From Planctomycetales bacterium (GTDB taxonomy: Bacteria > Planctomycetota > Planctomycetia > Isosphaerales > Isosphaeraceae), in contig DAIDJI010000243.1 of assembly GCA_027451455.1 (NCBI GenBank), positions 1 through 7,772 on the forward strand: a DNA stretch of 7,772 nt. The letters are read 5' to 3'. The notes beneath the pieces were generated by a model. That model saw only the letters and a list, made by a program, of their open reading frames with translations. It ran no database searches and was not told where the DNA came from. Positions 1-6,675 of the stretch are shown piece after piece. The translations under genes were made by a program, and so were the position numbers. Numbering within the stretch: position 1 is the stretch's first letter; each line of letters opens with the position of its first letter.

Positions 1-251
1 AGAAACACCGAAGGCCATGTCCAGACGAACGCCGGTCCGCCCGCGCCGTAGCCGAGGTAGAACATCTGGAAGACGCCAGTTAATATCGAGATATAAGAAA
101 ATCCGGCTGCAAATGAGGAAAACCCGCCGAGACTCCGATCGAGGACCGGTCGGTAACCCATCGCGGCGAGGTCGCGGTCGTCGTTCGGGCGGGGCGTTGG
201 GCGGGTCGGCACGATGGGGGATCCCGGGCGATCAGTCCCGGACCTCCGCAT
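1..251 (-). CDS. APC-family amino-acid permease, N-terminal fragment (runs off left edge)
   Basis: Reading the minus strand in the frame that leaves the window at base 3 gives about 83 residues without a stop. A polar N-terminus carries the segment DRDLAAMGYRPVLDRSLGGF, followed by a hydrophobic helix (residues about 44-65, with AAGFSYISILTGVFQ) and then GYGAGGPAFVWTWP. This matches the start of APC-superfamily amino-acid permeases, where a 'DLAxLGY...L.R.LggFssFa.gFs.iSilTg' stretch leads into the first, partly unwound transmembrane helix that binds substrate. The protein would be an inner-membrane transporter of amino acids or polyamines; the substrate cannot be told from this fragment. The start is uncertain: ATG at 251 (overlapping the upstream glycosidase gene by 20 bp), GTG at 212 (19 bp after its stop) and ATG at 161 are all in frame and none has a strong Shine-Dalgarno. 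ATG 161 is unlikely because the conserved DLAAMGY segment begins before it. It probably shares a transcript with the GH5-TolB gene. Confidence 0.75.
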   Translation of the reverse strand, partial: MRRSGTDRPGSPIVPTRPTPRPNDDRDLAAMGYRPVLDRSLGGFSSFAAGFSYISILTGVFQMFYLGYGAGGPAFVWTWPSVF

Positions 252-2760
252 AGGTCACGAACGCGATCTTTTTTCCGTCGGGCGACCAGCACGGGACGTT
301 GATCGTTCCCTGTCCGCCGAAGAACCGGGCGAGGACGTCGATCCGCCGGTCTTCCAGCCGGATTCGGCGAAGGGTGACGTCCTTGTTGGCAGGGTGGCCG
401 GAGACGTCCTTCGGGTAGGAGAGGAAGACGAGCGTCCGGCCGTCGGGCGAGGGGTGGGCGAACCAGTTGTTCGACTCGTCGGAGGTCAAAATGTCCTGCT
501 GAGTCCCGCTGGGTCTCATTCGGTAGATTTGCATGGTGCCCGATCGGTCGGAGTTAAAGTAGATCCACTGGCCGTCGGGCGAGTATTCGGGCCCGTCATC
601 GAGCCCCTTCGCGGTGGTCAACCGGGTCTCCGTACCTCCTTCGACGGGGATGGTGTAGATGTCGAACTCGCCGTTACGCTGGCCGCAGAAGGCGAGGGTC
701 CGGCCGTCGGGAGACCAGCCGTGCCAGTACGAGGGACCGTTCGGCGTGACGAGCGTCGGCCGACCGCCCTCGACCGGCAGCGTGTAAATGAGCGACTGGT
801 GCCGTCCCTGCGACTGATCGCTGATCGCGAGGAGCTTTCCATCGGGCGAGACGCCGTGGTCGTTGTTGCAACGGACGGCAAAGCCGGTGTCGATCGCCTC
901 GGGACGCCCGCCCTCGGCCGCGATCCGATGGAGCCGGCCTTCGCTGTTGAAGATCAGCGTCTTGCCGTCGTGCAGCCAGTTGGGCGCCTCGATCCGCGTC
1001 GGCGTGACGTAAACGACCCGGCGATCGGTCGATCCGATCGCCATTGTCTCCAGTGTGCTGTAGACCGTCGCCTTGCCGGACGCCGCCACCGATCCCGTCT
1101 TCAGTTCGACGTTCGAGAAGACAGCCTTCTCGACGGCCTCATCGTCGTGCGAACAGACACCCAGGCCGACGTAGAACGGCCCGTCGAGCGCGATCCGGAC
1201 CGAGGCGCCCGAGAACCGCATCCCGTCGCCGGTATCGATCCAGAGACGCACGTATTTCCCGGCCTTCTCCAGCCGGATCCGGCGAGGAGCCCGGGCGTTG
1301 GCCTGGACCTCGTGCGTGAGGTCGCCCCTGGAGTCGCGGAACTGCAAGGAGGTCAGGCCGTCGCCGTGCAGCGCCGCGTCGACGTACGACGAATCGGCAT
1401 CGAGCCCCTGTCGAAAGACCAGGCACGCCTTCCGGTGCGCGTTCTTCCCCTCACCGACGAACGCAATATCGGCCGCGAGCGAGACGTCGCCGCTCTCGAT
1501 CCGCTTCCAGGCGTAATGGAAGGCGTCGCGCTCGTGCCACATGTTGGCACCGCTCCCGGAGAGAGTGTACGTCCCCGCGGCCGGGTCGAACTCCAGCGAG
1601 CCGGGATGCTTCACTTCGCCGACGTCCTGGTGCTGCTCGAACGCTCCGGCGGGCCCGTCGACGGCGGGAATCGCCGCGTTCAGGAGCGCAGCGCCGAGGC
1701 CGACACTTGCCGTTCCGCGAGGTAGCCGGTTCTCGAGAGCGAGCTTGACCCACTTGCCGAAGAACGGGGTCGGCTCATATTTCCAGTCGCGGATGAGGCA
1801 GGGGCTGGCGGCGGGGTGCATGTCCCAGGCGGTCCAGTCCCACTGGTGATCCTCGAGGATTTTCAGCACCTGGCGCAGCCAGGGCTCTTCCTTCGTTCCC
1901 GGCGGCCCGAACTCGCTGACGATCACGGGGAGCACCCTCGTGGCGGTCTCCATCTTCGCGAGCCACTTCTCGACGCTGTCTCCCTTGAAGGGATACGAAT
2001 GGTTGGCGTAGAGCAGGCCGTGGCCGCCCCGGTCGTCGAGCCGGTAGCCCTTGAGGAAGCCGGTCATGTCGTACGACCAGTCGAGACCGCCGACCACGAC
2101 GACGTTCTTCGCCCCGGTCGATCGAACGGCGTCGAGCATCGCCTGCATCCCAACCGCCTCATATTCGCGGTTATGGCCTTGCTTCGTCTTCTCGGAGACG
2201 CGTCCGCCGTCGCGCCAGACGTCCCAGCTCACGTCGTGGGGCTCGTTGTAGAGGTCGAAGAGAACGGCCGGGTGATCGCGGTAGGTCGCGGCGACCTCCT
2301 TCCAGAAGGCGAGGCTGTTGCGGTCGGGCATCACGTGCTGGCCGATCTCCCGGCCCCATTCGCCAGCGTCTGACCAGTGTAAATCGAGGATGATGTAACA
2401 CCCCCGGCCGGCGCAGAGGTCGACGACCTGCTTCACGAGGTCCCGATAGGCGGTCCCTCCGTCCTTCTGATCGGCGGCCTTGCCGAACCACCGGTCCTGC
2501 GCAAGCGGCAACCGGACGTGGTTGACGTGCCAGTCGTCGATGGCGACTCTGACGGTTTTGAGGATGTGCCCCTCGCCGTTGCTGGACCATTCGAGGGCGG
2601 CGGCGTTCACGCCGCGGAGCCGAACGCGCTCACCCTTTCCGTCGACGACGTGCGTCCCGACGACCTTCAGCGGCGCCGGCATCCGCCGGGCTTCCTGGGC
2701 AATGGCGGCGGTTGTCAGCAGCCCGGCCGCGCATCCGGCGGCGATCGCGAGGCGGATCAT
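232..2760 (-). CDS. Exported GH5 glycosidase fused to DUF1349-like domain and TolB/PD40 six-bladed propeller
   Basis: This 842-residue protein begins with a signal peptide (MIRLAIAAGC..., likely cleaved after about residue 21, AIA-Q). Residues about 30-345 form a GH5 (clan A, TIM barrel) glycosidase. All eight residues usually conserved in GH5 are present: R83, H128 (DLHW), N172-E173 (YNEP, acid/base), H254, Y256, E283 (VSEFG, nucleophile) and W312. It should hydrolyse a beta-glucan or mannan outside the cytoplasm; the exact substrate is unknown. Residues about 372-556 resemble a DUF1349-type concanavalin-like domain (GANMWHERDAFHYAWK, DAALHGDGLTSLQFR, FSNVELKTG). Residues about 585-842 form a TolB-like propeller with six D-G-[KRQ] blade motifs, at 598-600 and the SPDG sites 638, 683, 727, 771 and 826. 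In many bacteria the last two domains occur together as a separate secreted protein, so this looks like a fusion. The start at 2760 gives the signal peptide directly; an AAGGGA element lies 8 nt upstream. The permease gene follows it closely, and the esterase gene is divergent. Confidence 0.93.
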   Translation of the reverse strand: MIRLAIAAGCAAGLLTTAAIAQEARRMPAPLKVVGTHVVDGKGERVRLRGVNAAALEWSSNGEGHILKTVRVAIDDWHVNHVRLPLAQDRWFGKAADQKDGGTAYRDLVKQVVDLCAGRGCYIILDLHWSDAGEWGREIGQHVMPDRNSLAFWKEVAATYRDHPAVLFDLYNEPHDVSWDVWRDGGRVSEKTKQGHNREYEAVGMQAMLDAVRSTGAKNVVVVGGLDWSYDMTGFLKGYRLDDRGGHGLLYANHSYPFKGDSVEKWLAKMETATRVLPVIVSEFGPPGTKEEPWLRQVLKILEDHQWDWTAWDMHPAASPCLIRDWKYEPTPFFGKWVKLALENRLPRGTASVGLGAALLNAAIPAVDGPAGAFEQHQDVGEVKHPGSLEFDPAAGTYTLSGSGANMWHERDAFHYAWKRIESGDVSLAADIAFVGEGKNAHRKACLVFRQGLDADSSYVDAALHGDGLTSLQFRDSRGDLTHEVQANARAPRRIRLEKAGKYVRLWIDTGDGMRFSGASVRIALDGPFYVGLGVCSHDDEAVEKAVFSNVELKTGSVAASGKATVYSTLETMAIGSTDRRVVYVTPTRIEAPNWLHDGKTLIFNSEGRLHRIAAEGGRPEAIDTGFAVRCNNDHGVSPDGKLLAISDQSQGRHQSLIYTLPVEGGRPTLVTPNGPSYWHGWSPDGRTLAFCGQRNGEFDIYTIPVEGGTETRLTTAKGLDDGPEYSPDGQWIYFNSDRSGTMQIYRMRPSGTQQDILTSDESNNWFAHPSPDGRTLVFLSYPKDVSGHPANKDVTLRRIRLEDRRIDVLARFFGGQGTINVPCWSPDGKKIAFVTYAEVRD

Positions 2761-3059
2761 GGGAGGGTCCCTTCACTCAATGGCCCGCGGCAATCGGAGA
2801 GGTTCGTCCGGGATCCCGCGGCGGCGATCCCCGGGCGGATCATCGTACCATCGGGCATCGGCGAGGAGCGATGGGTCAGGTACGCGACTTGTGGAGAGGA
2901 TCCGAGCCTCCACCGCGCCCGCCCATCTCCCCTCTAAGGAACGACCGGACGGATCGTCCTGATTCCCTGATGGATCGATCATCGTCCAGGCGGAAAGGAC
3001 GGGATAGAATAGTCCGTCGGGCAACCGCTGCGATGATCTCCACCGATTGAGGCCCACCG
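2761..3059. other. Divergent intergenic region between the GH5-TolB and esterase genes
   Basis: These 299 bp hold no convincing gene: the short reading frames crossing it are arginine/proline-rich and lack domain features. It must contain the promoters of both flanking genes. Visible structure is limited to a perfect 6-bp inverted repeat (GTGGAG 2891-2896 with CTCCAC 2908-2913), an imperfect one (AGGAACGA 2937-2944 with TCGTCCT 2954-2960, one bulged A), and an A/T-rich hexamer near 3005 described separately. I see no riboswitch or RNA gene. Confidence 0.6.
2982..3010 (+). promoter_or_regulatory. Weak candidate promoter for the esterase gene
   Basis: TAGAAT at 3005-3010 matches the sigma70 -10 consensus at 5 of 6 positions and stands out in a GC-rich region. 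The hexamer 17 nt upstream (TCGTCC, 2982-2987) matches the -35 at only 3 of 6. Transcription would start near 3017, about 43 nt before the ATG at 3060. The -10 element is the only real support. Confidence 0.25.
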
Positions 3060-4031
3060 ATGACGTCCCGTCCGCGCCCGGTCCGCCGATTGGCGGCCAC
3101 CGGCGCCCTGACCTTGCTCGTCCTCGTTACCTGGCGGGTGGCCGCTGGCCCGCCGCTGCTCCCCGCCCCGCCGAAGCCGCCGCCAGCCCATCGCAACGTC
3201 CGCTACGGGCCCCACGAGCGGAACGTCCTCGACCTCTGGCGCGCCCGGCCGACGCCCGACCGCCCGGGCGCCCCTCTCGTCGTCTTTTTCCACGGCGGCG
3301 GATTCCGCCAGGGAGATAAGTCGAGCATCCCCTCTCGACTCCTGCTCGATTGCCTCGCGGCGGGAATCTCGGTGGCGACCGCCAATTACCGGTTCTCGCA
3401 GGACGCCCCCTACCCCGCGCCAATGCTCGACGGCGCCCGGGCCATCCAGTACCTCCGGGCCCACGCAAAGGAGTTCGGCATCGATCCCGACCGGATCGCC
3501 GCATCGGGCAGCTCCGCCGGTGCTGGGATCTCACTCTGGCTCGCCTTCCACGACGACCTTGCCGATCCTTCCCGTTCCGACCCGGTCCTCCGCCAGTCGA
3601 GCCGGCTCTCCTGCGCCGGCGTGGATGGGGCGCAAACCTCGTACGATCCCCGATTCATCCGTCAGGTGATCGGCGGGCGGGCGCACGAGCATCCCGCCCT
3701 CAAACCCTTCTTCGGCCTCGACGACCGCGACCAGGGCACCCCGAAGGCCGACTGCGCCTTCCGCGATGCCTCGCCGATCGAGCACGCGACCGCCGACGAT
3801 CCGCCCGTCCTCCTCTACTACGCCGAGCCCGACCGGCCGATCCCCGCGGACGCCCGGCCCGGCCAGGGCATCCACCACCCCCGCTTTGGCAAGGCGCTCC
3901 GGGAGAAGCTCGATCCGTTCGGGGTCTCGTGCGAGCTACGACACATTGCCGACCTCCCCGCGGAGACCGACCTCGAATCGGCGATGGCCCGCGACCTCGC
4001 GGACTTCTTTGCCCGGAATCTCCTCCAGTAA
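3060..4031 (+). CDS. Exported or membrane-anchored alpha/beta-hydrolase (esterase/lipase type)
   Basis: This 323-residue protein starts with a twin-Arg-charged n-region and a hydrophobic stretch (residues about 11-29), read as a signal peptide or N-terminal anchor; no lipobox cysteine follows. The catalytic domain has the esterase hallmarks: an oxyanion-hole HGGG (residues 78-81, in VVFFHGGGFRQGD) and the nucleophile elbow G-S-S-A-G (150-154, Ser152), preceded by the FGIDPDRIAASG strand-turn typical of BD-FAE/HSL-like carboxylesterases. The acid is probably Asp258 (EPD) and the histidine His272 or His273 (GIHHPRFG); these two are inferred from position. It should hydrolyse an ester bond outside the cytoplasm, possibly acetyl or feruloyl groups on polysaccharide, but a small-molecule ester is equally possible. 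GAGG at 3049-3052, 7 nt before the ATG, supports this start. It is divergent from the GH5 gene and convergent with the dehydrogenase gene. Confidence 0.9.
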   Translation: MTSRPRPVRRLAATGALTLLVLVTWRVAAGPPLLPAPPKPPPAHRNVRYGPHERNVLDLWRARPTPDRPGAPLVVFFHGGGFRQGDKSSIPSRLLLDCLAAGISVATANYRFSQDAPYPAPMLDGARAIQYLRAHAKEFGIDPDRIAASGSSAGAGISLWLAFHDDLADPSRSDPVLRQSSRLSCAGVDGAQTSYDPRFIRQVIGGRAHEHPALKPFFGLDDRDQGTPKADCAFRDASPIEHATADDPPVLLYYAEPDRPIPADARPGQGIHHPRFGKALREKLDPFGVSCELRHIADLPAETDLESAMARDLADFFARNLLQ

Positions 4032-4040
4032 AACGGGATT

Positions 4041-4055
4041 CGCGATCTACTCGCG
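4041..4055. terminator. Small hairpin in the convergent gap, possible weak terminator
   Basis: CGCGA (4041-4045) and TCGCG (4051-4055) form a perfect 5-bp stem around a 5-nt loop, covering the 15-bp gap between two convergent genes and the TAG stop of the minus-strand gene (4047-4049). On the minus strand it is followed by AATCCCGTTTT, so a short T-run lies 7 nt after the stem. The stem is short and the T-run distant, so this is weak evidence for intrinsic termination. Confidence 0.25.
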
Positions 4056-5654
4056 CCCGCCGGACCAGCGGATCTCCACAAGCGATCCGCTATGCGGCCG
4101 GAACTTTCCATCGATCACCCAGGCGTCGCGGAGCAGGACGAGGAGCCGGCCGTCGGCCGCGAACGCCAGGTCGCACGGGCGGCTCAATCCGGTCGCGAAG
4201 GTCCGCACGTCTGACGGATGATCGGGGTCGAGGACCTTGATCCAGCCCTGCACAAAGTCCATGAAAAAGTATTGGCCCCGATATTGAGGTGGTAAGCCTT
4301 CCGGGCCGAAGGCCCCGCCCGCGATTGAGGCGACCGGGTACGTGTAGATCGGGCCGCGGAACCGTTCGATAGAGGTCTTCCCCTCCGACTCAGGCCAACC
4401 GTAGTTGGCGCCTGGGACGCCCTCGTCGATCTCCTCCCACCGGTTGTCGCCGACGTCGTTGATGAGAATTCGGCCGGTTCGTGGCGAGACAGCGAACGTG
4501 AACGGGTTCCGAAGGCCGAGCGCCCAGATCGCCCGGTATTTCCCCCTCGCCTGCCCGTAAAACGGGTTATCCGCCGGGATCGTGCCGTCGGGATTGATCC
4601 GGAGAAGCTTCCCCTGGAAGGTGTCGAGCCGTTGCGAGGGCGTACGCGCCGTCTGCTCGCCGATCGCGATGTAGAGTTTGCCATCGCGGCCGAAGTGCAG
4701 CGCCCCGCCCTGATGCCCGGCCGGTACGACGCCTCCAAGCTTCCGCTGGTCGTCTCCGCGCAGCAGAACGACCTCGCTCCCCGGCGCGGCGACATCGCCC
4801 CGCGCCGTGAACCGGGCGACGCGATGGTGCGGGTATGGCTCCCTCGCCACGTAGGTCACGTAGACGAAGCCATTCGAGGGAAACTCGGGATCGAGCGTGA
4901 CGCCGATCAGCCCGCGCTCCCAGGTCGAATCGACGTCCAGCGTGACGAACGGCTCGGGCAATAACCGCCGATCCTTGACGACGCGGAGGGTTCCAGTCTG
5001 CTCGGCGACGAAAACGCGGCCGTCGGGCGCGACAGTCAGGGCGGTCGCCGCGGTCAAACCGCCGACGATCTTTCGCGCCTCGAAGCCGTGCGCAAGCCGA
5101 ATCGGCCCGACGGCGCCACTGCCCGGAGTCGGCTGGTCGCGGTCGCGAAGGCTTTCGAGGTACGCCACCAGATCGGCGAACGGCTCACGGCCTAAACCGG
5201 ATGCGAGACCGTCGGGCATGATCGAGGTCTCAGCAAACTTCCGCGCCGCGATCGCCGATTTCTCGACCACACTCTCGCGGGCCTCCACGTCTACAAGGGT
5301 TAGCCGATCGGCCGTCTCCGACCGCACCAGGCCGGTCAGCACCCGGCCGTCGTCGAGCGCCACGACGGTCGGCCGGTATCCCTCGACAATCTGCCGGGAG
5401 GGCTCGAGGATCGACTCGATCAGATGCTCACGCGCATACTTCCCCCCGACATTCGACAGGTCGGGGCCGATGTCCGCTCCCTTGCCCCGGACGCGGTGGC
5501 ATTTGAGACATCCGGCGCCCTTCGGATCCTCGAAGACCGCCTGGCCTCGCTTTGCGTCGCCGTGATTCGCCATCGCGAACCGGGCCAGATCCGTCCGAAT
5601 ATCGGCCGGGGGGGATGCCGCCAGGAGGAACGCCAACCAGAGTGGAGCCGTCAT
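4047..5654 (-). CDS. Exported cytochrome c / PQQ-dependent sugar dehydrogenase-like fusion protein
   Basis: The 535-residue protein has two parts. Residues about 36-170 are a c-type cytochrome domain of the planctomycete/verrucomicrobial 'putative heme-binding' type: C49-L-K-C52-H53 binds heme, GPDLSNVG follows, then SILEPSRQIVEGY, a DDGRVLTGLV strand and SIMPDGL, whose Met146 is the likely sixth heme ligand. Residues about 185-532 form a six-bladed soluble glucose/sorbosone-dehydrogenase-type propeller: GHQGGALHFGRDGKLYIAIG carries the probable catalytic His314, and ALGLRNPF (Arg382), NDVGDNRWEEID and GANYGWPE match the family's PQQ and calcium region. The enzyme would oxidise a sugar or polyol in the periplasm and pass electrons to its own heme. 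The N-terminus (MTAPLWLAFLLAAS) is a short hydrophobic signal without a positive charge; export is required for heme attachment. The start is fixed by an in-frame stop 15 nt upstream and a GGAGGG site. Its substrate is not visible. Confidence 0.92.
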   Translation of the reverse strand: MTAPLWLAFLLAASPPADIRTDLARFAMANHGDAKRGQAVFEDPKGAGCLKCHRVRGKGADIGPDLSNVGGKYAREHLIESILEPSRQIVEGYRPTVVALDDGRVLTGLVRSETADRLTLVDVEARESVVEKSAIAARKFAETSIMPDGLASGLGREPFADLVAYLESLRDRDQPTPGSGAVGPIRLAHGFEARKIVGGLTAATALTVAPDGRVFVAEQTGTLRVVKDRRLLPEPFVTLDVDSTWERGLIGVTLDPEFPSNGFVYVTYVAREPYPHHRVARFTARGDVAAPGSEVVLLRGDDQRKLGGVVPAGHQGGALHFGRDGKLYIAIGEQTARTPSQRLDTFQGKLLRINPDGTIPADNPFYGQARGKYRAIWALGLRNPFTFAVSPRTGRILINDVGDNRWEEIDEGVPGANYGWPESEGKTSIERFRGPIYTYPVASIAGGAFGPEGLPPQYRGQYFFMDFVQGWIKVLDPDHPSDVRTFATGLSRPCDLAFAADGRLLVLLRDAWVIDGKFRPHSGSLVEIRWSGGRE

Positions 5655-5662
5655 GAAATCGA

Positions 5663-5671
5663 CCCTCCCTC
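5663..5671 (-). promoter_or_regulatory. Strong ribosome binding site overlapping the HAD stop codon
   Basis: On the minus strand the bases read GAGGGAGGG, with GGAGGG ending 8 nt before the ATG at 5654. The TGA stop of the HAD gene (5672-5670) is the beginning of this element. The arrangement fixes the dehydrogenase start and suggests translational coupling of the two genes. Confidence 0.7.
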
Positions 5672-6569
5672 AAGGGGCCAGCAGGACCTCGTCGACCAGC
5701 ATCGCGACTCCGTCCTCGTCGTGTCGCCCGGTGACGAGGTCGGCCGCGGCGAGAACCTCCTGGTGTGCGTGGCCCATCGCCACGCCGAGCCCGGCATGGC
5801 GGATCATCGGGATGTCGTTGGCATCGTCCCCGACGGCGCAGATCTCCTCCGAGGCGATCCCCCAGAGGTCGGCCAGGTGCCGGAGCGCCGACCACTTGCT
5901 CGCGTCGACCCGAAGGATCTCGCACATCGTGCCAAGGTAGCGCGAGGTCCGCAGAACAAACGTCTGGATTCGTCCTCCCATCCGCTCCAGCGCCGATCGC
6001 TCGAAGGCCGACATCTCCTCATAAGACCCGATCGCGCAGACATGAAACCAGGGCTCGTCCCGGTCGGGATCGGCGTCGGCCCAGGCCGGATCGATCTCGA
6101 CGTGTTCGCGGTTCTTTTCCACGTAATCGTCGAACATCACCCGGCCGGTCGGGAAAGCCGGGACCCGGAAATCGGCCTCGGTCGGCGGCCGGTCGTTGAA
6201 GACGACGCCGGGCTCATCGAAGGCACGGAACAGGGCTCGCACCTCGTCGGACAGATCGGGGGTGAAGTCGGCACGCCAGAGGGTCCGATGGTCGGAGGGG
6301 TCCTTCACGATCGCGCCTGAGTTGCAGACGATCGGCGCGGCAAGGCCCAGTTGCTCGGTGATCGCCCGGGCGCGGCGGTAACGGCGGCCGGTGCAGAGTA
6401 CGGGAAGAATGCCCGCACGCGAGGCACGGGCGACGGCGTCGGCCGTCCTCGGACTCAGGTGCCCCTGAGCATCCAGGAGGGTCCCGTCCACGTCGAGCGC
6501 CAGGATGCGGTAACGACCGGCCGCCGACGCGGCCTCGCGAAGACTGGTGTTTTGGCTCATGATCTCCAT
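5670..6569 (-). CDS. Cof-type HAD-superfamily phosphatase
   Basis: About 299 residues from the ATG at 6569 (or 296 from the ATG at 6560). All four HAD motifs are present: motif I LALDVDGTLL (nucleophile Asp26, acid/base Asp28), motif II CTGR (Thr60), motif III Lys225 in DASKWSAL, and motif IV GDDANDIPM (Asp248, Asp249, Asp252). The roughly 130-residue insert between motifs II and III, and the phrases CNSGAIV, ASKWSALRHL and GLGVAMGHA, place it in the Cof/YidA (class IIB cap) group. These are cytoplasmic Mg-dependent phosphatases acting on sugar phosphates or similar small substrates. The reading frame stays open upstream to 6797, but that extension has no domain and runs into the divergent malic-enzyme gene, so the start just before the HAD core is preferred. 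It is the first gene of a two-gene minus-strand unit with the cytochrome/PQQ protein. Confidence 0.92.
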   Translation of the reverse strand: MEIMSQNTSLREAASAAGRYRILALDVDGTLLDAQGHLSPRTADAVARASRAGILPVLCTGRRYRRARAITEQLGLAAPIVCNSGAIVKDPSDHRTLWRADFTPDLSDEVRALFRAFDEPGVVFNDRPPTEADFRVPAFPTGRVMFDDYVEKNREHVEIDPAWADADPDRDEPWFHVCAIGSYEEMSAFERSALERMGGRIQTFVLRTSRYLGTMCEILRVDASKWSALRHLADLWGIASEEICAVGDDANDIPMIRHAGLGVAMGHAHQEVLAAADLVTGRHDEDGVAMLVDEVLLAP

Positions 6570-6603
6570 CGTAGGCCGCCCCGGCGGGTCCGTCCACGCC
6601 CCG

Positions 6604-6632
6604 TCGACAGCCGCGCGGGCTTCCCCTAAGAT
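6604..6632 (+). promoter_or_regulatory. Probable sigma70-type promoter for malic enzyme
   Basis: TCGACA (6604-6609) matches the -35 consensus at 5 of 6 positions, and TAAGAT (6627-6632) matches the -10 at 4 of 6, separated by exactly 17 nt. Predicted transcription start is near 6639, leaving a leader of about 37 nt that contains the ribosome binding site. Confidence 0.45.
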
Positions 6633-6662
6633 GGGCGGCTCGGCGGAGCGGACGATCCGAGG

Positions 6663-6668
6663 GGAGGG
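6663..6668 (+). promoter_or_regulatory. Strong ribosome binding site of malic enzyme
   Basis: GGAGGG within GAGGGGAGGG (6659-6668) lies 7 nt before the ATG at 6676 and fixes that start. Confidence 0.7.
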
Positions 6669-6675
6669 CGCGACG

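Larger units (their letters stand above)
6570..6675. other. Divergent spacer between the HAD and malic-enzyme genes
   Basis: This 106-bp spacer carries a recognisable promoter towards the malic-enzyme gene (given separately). I find no convincing -35/-10 pair for the HAD direction; only a TACGAT hexamer overlapping the HAD start codon, without a -35. Confidence 0.55.

Noticed and set aside
275..850. Recurrent DNA string similar to CCGTCGGGCGAG
   Set aside because: Each copy encodes the SPDG motif of one propeller blade on the minus strand; it is a protein repeat, not a DNA repeat or CRISPR array.
214..1725. A 503-residue open frame on the plus strand
   Set aside because: It is antisense to the GH5-TolB gene. 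Its recurring 'AVGR' phrases are just the complement of the SPDGR codons of the propeller, and it has no domain or signal of its own.
2761..3059. Short open frames (up to about 160 residues) crossing the divergent intergenic region
   Set aside because: They overlap flanking genes, differ in no way from random Arg/Pro-rich frames, and have no ribosome binding site or domain.
5650..5675. Read-through fusion of the HAD protein and the dehydrogenase, as the frames are in phase
   Set aside because: A TGA stop, a strong ribosome binding site and an export signal after the ATG all argue for separate proteins in different compartments.
5424..6320. A 298-residue open frame on the plus strand
   Set aside because: It lies antisense across two well-supported genes and their junction; Arg/Asp/Pro-rich composition without motifs is typical of a shadow frame in GC-rich DNA.
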